Assembly (NCBI GenBank): GCA_003133265.1 | Contig: PKWQ01000082.1 | Span: 21,220-27,054 of the forward strand | Reading direction: 5' to 3' | DNA: 5,835 nucleotides | Source of the DNA: Acetobacteraceae bacterium | Lineage (GTDB): Bacteria; Pseudomonadota; Alphaproteobacteria; Acetobacterales; Acetobacteraceae | Shown: piece by piece, positions 1 to 5,477 of the stretch | Position numbering within the stretch: position 1 is the first letter of the stretch | How the letters are laid out: each line of letters begins with the position of its first letter | Program-made: the position numbers and the translations under genes | Notes under the pieces: model-generated | Databases searched by the model: none | Seen by the model: only the letters and a program-made list of their open reading frames with translations | Told to the model about the DNA's origin: nothing

Positions 1-1559
1 AGATCACGCTGCCGCGCATCCGCGGCGGCGAGCGCCAGTTGGTCACGGCCGAGCCGAGCCCCGCCTTCAAGGATTATCAGAAGCACCTCGCGCGGCGGAT
101 CGAGGCGATCGAGGCCCGCACCGGCCGGGTGCAGAAGGGCGACGACATCCTGCTTTCCGTCATCACCGACGGACGGCATGCCGCGATCGACATGCGCCTG
201 GTCTGGCATGGAAGTGACGACGAGCCGGCGAACAAGCTCAACAAGCTGATCGACAACGTTCACCGCATCTGGACCGAGACCGCAGGGCAGAGCTACCGCC
301 GGCCCGACGGCACGGAGTATCCGATCCCGGGCGCCGGGCAGATGATCTTCTCCGACCTCGGCACGATCAACGTCGAGACGACCCGCGGCTTCTCCGCCTA
401 TCGCTGGATCAAACAGCAACTAATCGCCCGCGAGGTTCCCGCCGGGCAGATCGCGTTCATGCAGGACTACAAGCGCTCGGCGGACAAGCAGCGGTTGTTC
501 GCCGACTTTCGGGCCGGGCGCGTGCGGGTGCTGATCGGCTCGTCGGACACGATGGGCACCGGCGTCAACGTGCAGCAGCGGCTGAAGGCCATGCACCATC
601 TCGACGTGCCGTGGTTGCCGAGTCAGATCGAGCAGCGCGAGGGCCGCATTGAGCGGCAGGGCAACCAGCACGACGAGATTTTCATCTACGCCTATGCCAC
701 GCTCGGCTCGATGGATGCCACGATGTGGCAGAACAACGAGCGCAAGGCGCGGTTCATCGAGGCCGCACTATCCGGCGACCGCGCCATCCGCCGTCTGGAG
801 GATGCAGGCAGCCAGGCCAATCAGTTCGCGATGGCCAAGGCGATTGCGTCGGGCGACAGCCGGCTGATGCGGAAGGCGGGGCTGGAGAGCGAGATCGCGC
901 GGCTGCAACGCCAGCGCTCGGCGCATGTGGACGATCAGCACGCCATAAGGCGGCAGATCCGTGACGCGACACGCGACCAGGCCCACGCTGAGGCGCGGAT
1001 CAGGGCGATGACGACCGACCTGACCCAGCGGCTGCCAACCCGCGGCGAGATGTTCACCATCGAGATCGAGGGAAGGACGATGACGCAGCGCAAGGCGGCG
1101 GGCGCTTCGCTGCTGACCAAGGTCCGCCTTGCCGCGAAGGAACGCACCGAGCGCCACTGGACGGTCGGCCGCATCGGCGGCTTCGACCTGAGCTGCGACA
1201 TCCAATGCGGCGTCATCCGATCTGACCGGCGTGACGCGCGGTTGGAGCCGCATCTCGCGCTGGAACGCACGGACTTCGCGCAGCCGATCGACATCGATGG
1301 CGAGACGACACCGGTCGGAATCATCGCCCGGCTGGAGCACGCCCTTGACCGGATGGACACCGAACTCGAAGAGAATCGCCGCCGCGTCATCGACGCGAAA
1401 GCGCGGCTGGCCGGCTACGAGCCGCGTCTGGGCGAGGCGTTCCCGTTGCAGGGCGAACTGGACGGCAAGCTCGCCCAGCTTGCCGAGATCGAGGCGGACC
1501 TGGCCGGCACGGAGGGCGTGATCGACGCAAACCGTCCGGCACAGCCCAAGGCAGCCTGA
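1..1559 (+). CDS. C-terminal part of a large SNF2-like helicase / DNA methylase protein (5' end outside window)
   Basis: The frame is open from base 3 at the window edge to a TGA at 1557-1559, giving 518 residues of a longer protein. Numbered from the first full codon, residues about 105-225 are the second RecA-like lobe of a superfamily 2 helicase. Motif V is visible as GTGVNVQ (185-191) and motif VI as QREGRIERQG (211-220), whose arginines contact ATP in this superfamily. A charged, probably coiled-coil stretch follows at about 295-340, then a basic region and a second helical stretch near 442-472. Very large proteins (about 1,500-1,700 residues) with an N-6 adenine methylase domain ahead of such a helicase are common on alphaproteobacterial plasmids and integrative elements and resemble phage P1 DarB. 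The methylase half is not visible here, so that part is inference. An antirestriction or DNA-modification role is plausible but unproven. Confidence 0.88.
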   Translation, partial: ITLPRIRGGERQLVTAEPSPAFKDYQKHLARRIEAIEARTGRVQKGDDILLSVITDGRHAAIDMRLVWHGSDDEPANKLNKLIDNVHRIWTETAGQSYRRPDGTEYPIPGAGQMIFSDLGTINVETTRGFSAYRWIKQQLIAREVPAGQIAFMQDYKRSADKQRLFADFRAGRVRVLIGSSDTMGTGVNVQQRLKAMHHLDVPWLPSQIEQREGRIERQGNQHDEIFIYAYATLGSMDATMWQNNERKARFIEAALSGDRAIRRLEDAGSQANQFAMAKAIASGDSRLMRKAGLESEIARLQRQRSAHVDDQHAIRRQIRDATRDQAHAEARIRAMTTDLTQRLPTRGEMFTIEIEGRTMTQRKAAGASLLTKVRLAAKERTERHWTVGRIGGFDLSCDIQCGVIRSDRRDARLEPHLALERTDFAQPIDIDGETTPVGIIARLEHALDRMDTELEENRRRVIDAKARLAGYEPRLGEAFPLQGELDGKLAQLAEIEADLAGTEGVIDANRPAQPKAA

Positions 1560-1616
1560 AATTCCCTGCCGCATCCGCCGTCACACGACGGGGAGCAGTC
1601 GGTTTCCAAAGAATTC

Positions 1617-1648
1617 GCGCCTGTCACCTGGAGACAAGTGGCAGGCGC
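1617..1648 (+). promoter_or_regulatory. Strong hairpin in the leader of the DUF6927-type gene
   Basis: Arms 1617-1627 and 1638-1648 pair over 11 positions around a 10-base loop, with one U-G wobble (1624/1641). The outer seven pairs are GCGCCTG with CAGGCGC. No T-run follows, so it is not a standard Rho-independent terminator for the upstream helicase gene. A smaller hairpin, CCGTC-acac-GACGG, precedes it at 1578-1591, just after the helicase stop. Function is unknown; a structured 5' leader or attenuator-like element is possible. Confidence 0.45.
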
Positions 1649-1671
1649 AACCGCCGCGCGGTCCGCCGCAA

Positions 1672-1693
1672 CCGCGCGCGCGTTTTCGCGCGG
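1672..1693 (+). promoter_or_regulatory. GC-rich hairpin just upstream of the DUF6927-type gene
   Basis: Alternating CG runs flank a TTTT: CGCGCG (1677-1682), TTTT loop (1683-1686), CGCGCG (1687-1692). A shifted pairing CCGCGCG (1672-1678) with CGCGCGG (1687-1693) is also possible. It ends 14 bases before the AAAAGGAG ribosome-binding site at 1707-1714, so if transcribed it could affect translation initiation. No T-run follows the 3' arm, so it is not a clear terminator. Confidence 0.35.
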
Positions 1694-1721
1694 CATCACG
1701 CTCAGCAAAAGGAGACCCATC

Positions 1722-2336
1722 ATGGGCTGGCTCTACAAACACGATCCGATCGACGATCCCGTCGCCTACCTCACCGATCAATACAATCACGACGGCGAAC
1801 ACCGCACATACCGGGTGCTCGCCGCCGCGCGCGTCGCTAACACTGTCTATATGGCCGTGAAGATCACCGAGAAGATAACTGGCAACTCCTACGTCCTCGC
1901 CGCGGTCATTCTGATCTCCAACACCAGGAAAAACGGCTTCGGTTACAAGGATATGGACGAGTGCATGGGACCCTGCAAATGCGCCTGTCCCGACCGCATC
2001 ATGCGTCTGCTGTCGCCGATCGCCGACATCCCGAACCCGAGCTACGCCGCCGAGTGGCGCGCCGGCGTGGCCGCGCACAAGAAAGCCGCCGCGGAGCTGC
2101 GGACAAAGCGCGCGAGCCTTCAGCCCGGCAGCATCGTGACGCTGGAACGCGAGGTATCCTTCCGCGACGGCACGACTGCCGCCGCTTTCCGCATGCGCTT
2201 CGTCAGGCGCAAGACGCCGATCTTCGAACCCGTCGATCGGCCGGGGTACTGGTGTCGCCTCCGGGCCGCAAGCCTCGCCGCAGCCACCATCACGCACACC
2301 GACGCGACAGCCATAGCGGCACAGGCCGGAGGCTGA
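1722..2336 (+). CDS. DUF6927-type hypothetical protein
   Basis: 204 residues. I chose the ATG at 1722 because AAAAGGAG (1707-1714) lies 7 bases upstream and because homologues, as I recall them, begin MGWL; the frame is open further back to 1638, but that extension runs through the hairpin leader. The most distinctive part is FGYKDMDECMGPC (residues 73-85), followed by C87, C89 and LLSP (96-99). This pattern matches the DUF6927 family from memory, without a search. Four cysteines (81, 85, 87, 89) sit within nine residues and could bind metal, which is inference. No signal peptide or membrane segment is seen. The family occurs on alphaproteobacterial plasmids and integrative elements beside antirestriction and ParB-like genes, fitting this setting. 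Biochemical function is unknown. Confidence 0.78.
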   Translation: MGWLYKHDPIDDPVAYLTDQYNHDGEHRTYRVLAAARVANTVYMAVKITEKITGNSYVLAAVILISNTRKNGFGYKDMDECMGPCKCACPDRIMRLLSPIADIPNPSYAAEWRAGVAAHKKAAAELRTKRASLQPGSIVTLEREVSFRDGTTAAAFRMRFVRRKTPIFEPVDRPGYWCRLRAASLAAATITHTDATAIAAQAGG

Positions 2337-2339
2337 GCC

Positions 2340-2402
2340 ATGCACCCCTGCATCATCCATCGTGTGCTGCGTCATCATCGGGAAGGCGGCGGACTCTGCT
2401 GA
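2340..2402 (+). CDS. Possible 20-residue small ORF, His/Cys-rich
   Basis: An ATG at 2340 lies 3 bases after the stop of the DUF6927-type gene, with GGAGG at 2328-2332 seven bases upstream. It encodes 20 residues ending GGGLC, with five histidines and two cysteines, and stops at TGA 2400-2402. The ribosome-binding site and near-overlap suggest translational coupling, but an ORF this short in GC-rich DNA may be chance. The rest of the 305-base stretch 2337-2641 holds no other gene I can support; its right half is the leader repeat described separately. Confidence 0.15.
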   Translation: MHPCIIHRVLRHHREGGGLC

Positions 2403-2517
2403 CGCGCTGGCCGTGTCTGGCGTCAGGGCAAGCCAGAACGGGAGAACAAGATGAAGTAGAGAGCGACGGAGAAAAGACGAGAGGCAGGAAATGGCTGCCG
2501 CATCGCCGTCCGCCGCC

Positions 2518-2559
2518 GCAAGGGACCGGCCTGCGGCCTCGCGCTGCGCGCGCCCTTGC
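2518..2559 (+). promoter_or_regulatory. Possible three-way-junction fold in leader copy 1
   Basis: An outer 7-bp stem GCAAGGG (2518-2524) / CCCTTGC (2553-2559) encloses two short hairpins, each with a TGC loop: GGCC-TGC-GGCC (2528-2538) and CGCGC-TGC-GCGCG (2540-2552). All positions are identical in copy 2. This could be an RNA leader structure or a REP-like DNA palindrome; the sequence alone does not decide. Confidence 0.45.
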
Positions 2560-2583
2560 ACCGTTGGACCGGGATGCGCCGTG

Positions 2584-2600
2584 CGGGAAGGGTCTTCCCG
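2584..2600 (+). promoter_or_regulatory. 7-bp hairpin before the ribosome-binding site, leader copy 1
   Basis: CGGGAAG (2584-2590), loop GGT, CTTCCCG (2594-2600) is a perfect stem. The matching site in copy 2 (5654-5670) has G for A at 5659, giving a G-U pair opposite U5665, so the RNA fold is kept. It lies 28 bases before the ribosome-binding site. No T-run follows, so it is not a classical terminator. Confidence 0.45.
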
Positions 2601-2641
2601 AAGAACAGGGAGGATGAAACCCGAACCCAAAGGAACCAGCC

Positions 2642-3286
2642 ATGGCCGACTATTTTACGAAATTCAGCTTCATCATCCCGGTGCCGCCCGAGCAAGGGGA
2701 CTGGGTCGCGCAGGTGCATGCGCTTGCGACCGAGTTGATCGGGTACGCCGAAGACGGCGAGGCGCGGGAGAACATCGAAGGGCCGCAGGATATGGTGTTG
2801 GCTGCCTTGGGGCTGGCCGAGAAGCGCGACGGCGATCCGTGCCTACAGGTCGTGCACGATGACAAGGAAGGCACGGTCTGGGTGGGCTCCGAGGATTCGG
2901 GTGACGTGGATTACACCGCCGACCTGGTGCAGGCGTTCCTGAGACGCTTCGATCTCGATCGGGTCATCAGCTTTCAGTGGGCAAACACCTGCAGCAAGCC
3001 GCGACTGGATGCCTTCGGCGGCGGCGCCGTGGTTATCTCGCGGCGTAACGCGGACTGGTTCTACACCAGCACGTTCGTGGAAACGGCGGCGAAGATCGAA
3101 ACCGAACGGCTCAGGCTCAAACCTGACGACGAACTGGAGGACACCGATCTCGACGACGTCGTTCACGACATCGCTTCCTCTTTCGCCGCTGACTCCAACA
3201 ACGACGGCATCGGCGCGCAGCTCGACTTCCTGCTTGAGCACGGCTGGAACCCGCCAGAGCACCTGCTGCGGGAATCCAAGCCATGA
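2642..3286 (+). CDS. Hypothetical protein, acidic, first gene of a three-gene cluster
   Basis: 214 residues from ATG 2642, with AAAGGA (2629-2634) seven bases upstream. It starts MADYFTKFSF. A central stretch FQWANTCSKPRLDAFGGG (111-128) is the most distinctive feature; I recall a similar motif in unnamed phage and plasmid proteins, but cannot confirm it here. The C-terminal 55 residues are strongly acidic (DDELEDTDLDD at 162-172) and end in a hydrophobic/helical tail. No signal peptide or membrane span is seen, so it is probably cytosolic. The gene is transcribed behind leader-repeat copy 1 and its stop overlaps the next start (ATGA at 3283-3286), so it is translated together with the next two genes. 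Function unknown. Confidence 0.78.
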   Translation: MADYFTKFSFIIPVPPEQGDWVAQVHALATELIGYAEDGEARENIEGPQDMVLAALGLAEKRDGDPCLQVVHDDKEGTVWVGSEDSGDVDYTADLVQAFLRRFDLDRVISFQWANTCSKPRLDAFGGGAVVISRRNADWFYTSTFVETAAKIETERLRLKPDDELEDTDLDDVVHDIASSFAADSNNDGIGAQLDFLLEHGWNPPEHLLRESKP

Positions 3287-3531
3287 CGGGCGGCATCGAC
3301 GCGAAGGTGACGCTCAACGTCACCGTCCATGATCCGCGTGCCCTGCGCCGTGCCGCCTGGGAGCGGGCCAAGGAAGGCGGTACGACGGCGTGGGAGCACG
3401 CTGATTTCCGCCGGCGTGCGGGCGGCATCGAGGCTGACCTGCTGACCCTGCTCGACGATCGGATGTCACCGCCAGGCGCTTCGATCGATAACTCCAGTGC
3501 GGAACTGTTCCGGTTGGAGTCAGTGCTATGA
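3283..3531 (+). CDS. Small hypothetical protein, second gene of cluster
   Basis: 82 residues. The start overlaps the previous stop as ATGA (3283-3286) and its own stop overlaps the next start as ATGA (3528-3531), a strong sign of translational coupling. The N-terminus reads MTGGIDAKVTLNVTVHDPRA, a likely beta-strand segment, followed by an Arg/Ala/Trp-rich helical middle (RRAAWERAKEGG) and an acidic leucine-rich stretch (EADLLTLLDDR). No signal peptide, membrane span or cysteine is present. I do not recognise the family. Codon use is GC-rich like its upstream neighbours, so it belongs to the element backbone rather than to the island that follows. Confidence 0.65.
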   Translation: MTGGIDAKVTLNVTVHDPRALRRAAWERAKEGGTTAWEHADFRRRAGGIEADLLTLLDDRMSPPGASIDNSSAELFRLESVL

Positions 3532-3803
3532 ACAAGCCCGAAGCGCTGACTCTCGCGTCTGATATGCCGGCCGTCATCCATAGTCTGCTGCATTACACGC
3601 CGGAGGACGCCGCCGTCAGCTATGTCTATCGCCAACGCGACGACGCTCTCACGGCCGCGCGCAACGCAGCCGAAGCGCACGCGGCTGATCTGCGCCGCGC
3701 CGATTACATCGGCGGCCCACCAGCGCCCTTTATATACCCTGCGACGCAAGTTTTACTTGCGGCTTTACCTGCTGAAACTTTTTTGTGTTCTTCGTTTATC
3801 TGA
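3528..3803 (+). CDS. Hypothetical protein, third gene of cluster, probably truncated by an insertion
   Basis: 91 codons in the open frame; the start shares ATGA with the preceding stop and has GGAG at 3516-3519. Residues 1 to about 59 (MNKPEALTL to LRRADYI) look like ordinary host coding sequence, with GC-rich codons and an Ala/Arg-rich helical region. From about 3704 onward the codons turn AT-rich and the remaining 32 residues (ending FLCSSFI) read antisense to the C-terminal part of the glycine-zipper gene on the other strand. The natural C-terminus was therefore probably lost when the island inserted, and the present tail is read-through sequence. No matching 3' remnant is apparent on the far side of the island. 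Function unknown. Confidence 0.55.
   Translation: MNKPEALTLASDMPAVIHSLLHYTPEDAAVSYVYRQRDDALTAARNAAEAHAADLRRADYIGGPPAPFIYPATQVLLAALPAETFLCSSFI
3698..3714. repeat. Perfect 7-bp inverted repeat at the left edge of the AT-richer island
   Basis: CGCCGAT (3698-3704), spacer TAC, ATCGGCG (3708-3714). It coincides with the point where host-like coding sequence gives way to the island and contains the TAA stop (3704-3706, minus strand) of the glycine-zipper gene. It could be part of a recombination site, a transcription stop without a U-run, or chance in GC-rich DNA. Confidence 0.4.
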
Positions 3804-4405
3804 TGCGTACCCTTAACTTCTCCGATCACGATGCCAACGACGCCCCCAGCAATGGCTCCCGCGACTGCCCCCGGAGGCCCCTCACTAAGAAGACCTGCCG
3901 CTGCACCAGCCCCGGCATACAAGAGAAACTCCCTACTTACATTGGCATTTATTGTTTCCTTATTTTGACTCAGCGTCCGATCCTGCGGTTCTGGAGGGCA
4001 CGCTTTCGCAGCGTCCGCTTTCACAGCGTCCGCTTTTAAGTCGCCAAATGTTTTAGTAGAGGCCATTGGATAAACAAAGTTAGATGCAGAAATATGGTCT
4101 CTCGCCGTGGCAAACCCCCTATGTTGTAGTTTAAGAAATTTGGCGTCCCGCTCGATCCTATTGGACTTGTTCCTAGCGCAGTTTTCGCTTTGTTCCTTGA
4201 CCCCCAGAAGCGCAGCAACTCCGCCGACAGCGGCACCAGCCACCAGCCCCACGCCGCCTCCAATAATGCCGTCACCGGCCATCATCCGGTTGGCCATCGT
4301 GCCCGGACCATCAACGGGACACGCTGTATCGACGAGTTGCTTTTTTTCTTCCGGGGTCATGATGCCCGCGTCTATCGGCGGATTAATTCCTCTTGGGTCA
4401 GCCAT
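3704..4405 (-). CDS. Double glycine-zipper membrane protein, hypothetical (larger of a pair)
   Basis: 233 residues from the ATG at 4405-4403. That start was chosen because AGGAGG lies 6 bases upstream; an in-frame ATG 22 codons earlier has no such site. Two hydrophobic glycine-zipper segments are clear: G49, G53, G57, G61 and G179, G183, G187, G191, G195, each with exact four-residue spacing, which in this class forms tightly packed membrane helices or hairpins. Between them lies a charged stretch with a KADAVKADAAKA repeat (124-135). Cysteines are at 29, 76, 136 and 220. No cleavable signal peptide is evident. The tail (CVAGYIKG-AGGPPM) resembles that of its smaller neighbour at 4475-4765 (CVGRGVKK-LLGPPSP), so the two look related, and the shared GPP ending supports the C-terminus being genuine. 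Function unknown; a membrane-active toxin, effector or bacteriocin-like role is possible but speculative. Confidence 0.72.
   Translation of the reverse strand: MADPRGINPPIDAGIMTPEEKKQLVDTACPVDGPGTMANRMMAGDGIIGGGVGLVAGAAVGGVAALLGVKEQSENCARNKSNRIERDAKFLKLQHRGFATARDHISASNFVYPMASTKTFGDLKADAVKADAAKACPPEPQDRTLSQNKETINANVSREFLLYAGAGAAAGLLSEGPPGAVAGAIAGGVVGIVIGEVKGTHQINEEHKKVSAGKAASKTCVAGYIKGAGGPPM
4002..4031 (-). repeat. Two 15-bp tandem units inside the glycine-zipper gene
   Basis: 4002-4016 and 4017-4031 differ at one base (C/A at 4008/4023) and are followed by a partial third unit. On the minus strand they encode the five-residue repeat seen as KADAV-KADAA. In-frame period suggests coding expansion by slippage in the linker between the two membrane regions. 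Confidence 0.7.
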
Positions 4406-4432
4406 ATAAATCCTCCTGAAATTGGCTATGGA
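4401..4432 (-). repeat. Duplicated ribosome-binding region, copy at the larger glycine-zipper gene
   Basis: This 32-base stretch matches 4761-4792 at 28 positions, including 13 identical bases on the minus strand (CCAATTTCAGGAG) that contain the ribosome-binding site, and extends into the start codons. The shared 5' flank supports origin of the two genes by tandem duplication. Confidence 0.75.
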
Positions 4433-4474
4433 TACTGCTGCCCCGCAGCAAGCGCTACGCGTTGTGGACATTGC

Positions 4475-4765
4475 TCACGGGCTGGGCGGACCGAGTAGCT
4501 TTTTCACGCCACGGCCTACACAAGCGGCGCTGTTTTTCTCTCTCGCTTTGACGGCGCTGGGCATAGCCATCATCACCGGCGGCAATAAGACACCCGCAAC
4601 GGCACCAATTCCGGCACCGACCGCCGCACCAACAGGCCCGCCGCCAACAAAACCGGACGTCCCACCCATCACGGCACCGGTAACAACAGTTTCTGCAATG
4701 ACTTCCCCCAGAGATTGAGGCGCACAGTCTTTAAGTATTTGATCCATTTGCTTATAGTTAGCCAT
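4475..4765 (-). CDS. Small glycine-zipper membrane protein, hypothetical (smaller of a pair)
   Basis: 96 residues from ATG 4765-4763, with AGGAG seven bases upstream. After a short polar N-terminus (MANYKQMDQILKDCAPQSLG) comes one long hydrophobic, glycine-rich region (about 27-68) with a textbook zipper G46, G50, G54, G58, likely forming one hairpin of two membrane helices. The tail is basic and contains C82 (ACVGRGVKKLLGPP); the other cysteine is C14. It is the first gene of a two-gene minus-strand operon, with 69 bases between its stop and the next start and no terminator in between. It resembles the second half of its neighbour, so I read them as paralogues of different length. No secretion or immunity gene is visible nearby. 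Function unknown. Confidence 0.7.
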   Translation of the reverse strand: MANYKQMDQILKDCAPQSLGEVIAETVVTGAVMGGTSGFVGGGPVGAAVGAGIGAVAGVLLPPVMMAMPSAVKAREKNSAACVGRGVKKLLGPPSP

Positions 4766-4792
4766 AGAAATACTCCTGAAATTGGTTATTGA
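4761..4792 (-). repeat. Duplicated ribosome-binding region, copy at the smaller glycine-zipper gene
   Basis: Partner of 4401-4432 (28 of 32 positions identical, offset 360). The differences are at 4767, 4772, 4786 and 4790. Similarity stops abruptly upstream of 4792 (minus-strand sense), so the shared block covers only the translation start region and not the promoter. Confidence 0.75.
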
Positions 4793-4805
4793 AAACTTTC
4801 CCCAA

Positions 4806-4814
4806 ATTGTATCA
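4806..4814 (-). promoter_or_regulatory. Possible extended -10 promoter for the glycine-zipper operon
   Basis: On the minus strand the sequence reads TGATACAAT (4814 to 4806), an extended -10 element (TG-n-TACAAT) about 40 bases before the start codon of the smaller gene. No good -35 box stands at the usual distance, which is acceptable for extended -10 promoters. The region 4793-4952 is AT-rich and holds no gene I can support. Confidence 0.35.
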
Positions 4815-4952
4815 GCCCACCATTAATATTTGGCTAAGACGGCTTGGTTAAATATTCCTTACGTCGCTTGCTTCTGCTGCTGTGCGAAATTTAAAACTTC
4901 CGGGCATTTCCGTTGAACGCGAGATTTCAAGGGGTTACGCTACCCGTAAGAT

Positions 4953-5477
4953 ATGAGCGAATCGCACCCCCAAAACCGACGCCTTGGTTATGCCCGCGTC
5001 AGCACCTACGGTCAGACACTCGACGCGCAGCTTGCGCAGCTTCGCGCCGAGGGATGCGCCAAGATTTACCGCGAGAAGGCGAGCGGCGCGCAGGCCGACC
5101 GGCGCGAGTTGCTGCGGATGCTGAAATCCCTTGCCGCCGGTGACGTAGTGACGGTGACGCGGATCGACTGCCTCGTCCGCTCCACCTTCGACCTTTTTGC
5201 AATCGTCAAGCAGATCGTGGACGCGGGCGGGCAATTCCGGTCACTGGCCGAGCCGTGGGCGGACACCGCGACCAGCACCGGACGGTTGATGATCGCCGTT
5301 CTGGGCGGCCTCGCGGACGTAGAGCGCGACCTGATCCGCACCCGCACGGCGGAAGGCCGGAGCCGCGCCAAGGCGCGAGGGCAGCACCATGGGGCGACCC
5401 CGTGCCCTCACCACGCAACAGCAGCAGGAAGAAGCCCGGCGGCGGCGGGCTGCCCGATCCTCGTGGGCATAGCCTGA
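4953..5477 (+). CDS. Serine resolvase/invertase family recombinase, probably decayed
   Basis: 174 codons. The N-terminal catalytic domain is clear: GYARVST (12-18) with nucleophile S17 and R15, K42-A-S-G45, D49-R50, the D72-x-L-x-R76 region, and ERDLIRTRTAEGR toward the long helix E. In the resolvase family the residue after that Asp is an invariant catalytic Arg (R68 of gamma-delta resolvase); here it is C73 (codon TGC at 5169), a single C-to-T change from CGC. The domain then loses frame: the expected MGRP-x-LT start of the helix-turn-helix is present but one base out of frame (MGRPRALT from 5389), consistent with one extra C near 5386-5388. The helix-turn-helix itself is cut short, with fragments in two frames. 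I infer an inactive or pseudogene product. The ribosome-binding site at the chosen ATG is weak. Confidence 0.75.
   Translation: MSESHPQNRRLGYARVSTYGQTLDAQLAQLRAEGCAKIYREKASGAQADRRELLRMLKSLAAGDVVTVTRIDCLVRSTFDLFAIVKQIVDAGGQFRSLAEPWADTATSTGRLMIAVLGGLADVERDLIRTRTAEGRSRAKARGQHHGATPCPHHATAAGRSPAAAGCPILVGIA

Larger units (their letters stand above)
2493..2649 (+). repeat. 157-bp direct repeat, copy 1: leader of the gene at 2642
   Basis: This stretch matches 5563-5719 at a constant offset of 3,070 bases with no gaps and five mismatches (2560, 2565, 2567, 2589, 2635), about 97% identity. It ends inside the first codons of the gene at 2642 (ATGGCCGA is shared), so it carries a complete leader, ribosome-binding site (AAAGGA, 2629-2634) and start codon. 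Upstream of 2493 the similarity decays quickly. The high identity over non-coding DNA means either recent duplication, gene conversion, or constraint on the leader. Confidence 0.93.
3700..4930. other. AT-richer foreign island carrying a glycine-zipper operon
   Basis: Base composition shifts sharply: runs of T and A appear from about 3730, while both flanks are strongly GC-rich. The gene direction also flips to minus for the two genes inside. The left edge cuts the C-terminus of the gene at 3528, and the right edge lies before the resolvase start at 4953. Limits are approximate. No transposase, tRNA, terminal inverted repeat or target-site duplication was found, so how it arrived is unknown. 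A resolvase lies just to the right, but whether it belongs to the island cannot be told from this window. Confidence 0.6.

Noticed and set aside
768..1574. 268-codon minus-strand open frame opposite the helicase gene
   Set aside because: It is antisense to a clear helicase domain with conserved motifs and reads as low-complexity Arg/Ala/Leu sequence, typical of shadow frames in GC-rich DNA.
1566..1592. Possible third, degenerate copy of the leader repeat after the helicase stop
   Set aside because: Only CTGCCGCATC and a few following bases agree; similarity ends within about 17 bases, too little to call a repeat.
1581..2630. 349-codon minus-strand open frame across the DUF6927-type gene
   Set aside because: It overlaps a well-supported plus-strand gene and two structured leaders, has no recognisable domain, and is explained by high GC content.
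4436..4450. TGCTGC-CCC-GCAGCA hairpin between the two glycine-zipper genes as a terminator
   Set aside because: The stem is only six pairs and no T-run follows on the minus strand, so it would not be expected to end transcription.
4931..4950. GGGG...TAAG sequence before the resolvase, resembling the ends of Tn3-family inverted repeats
   Set aside because: Only the outermost four bases on each side agree, it is too short, and no matching repeat was found elsewhere. It also contains a 5-bp inverted repeat (TTACG/CGTAA) that could be chance.
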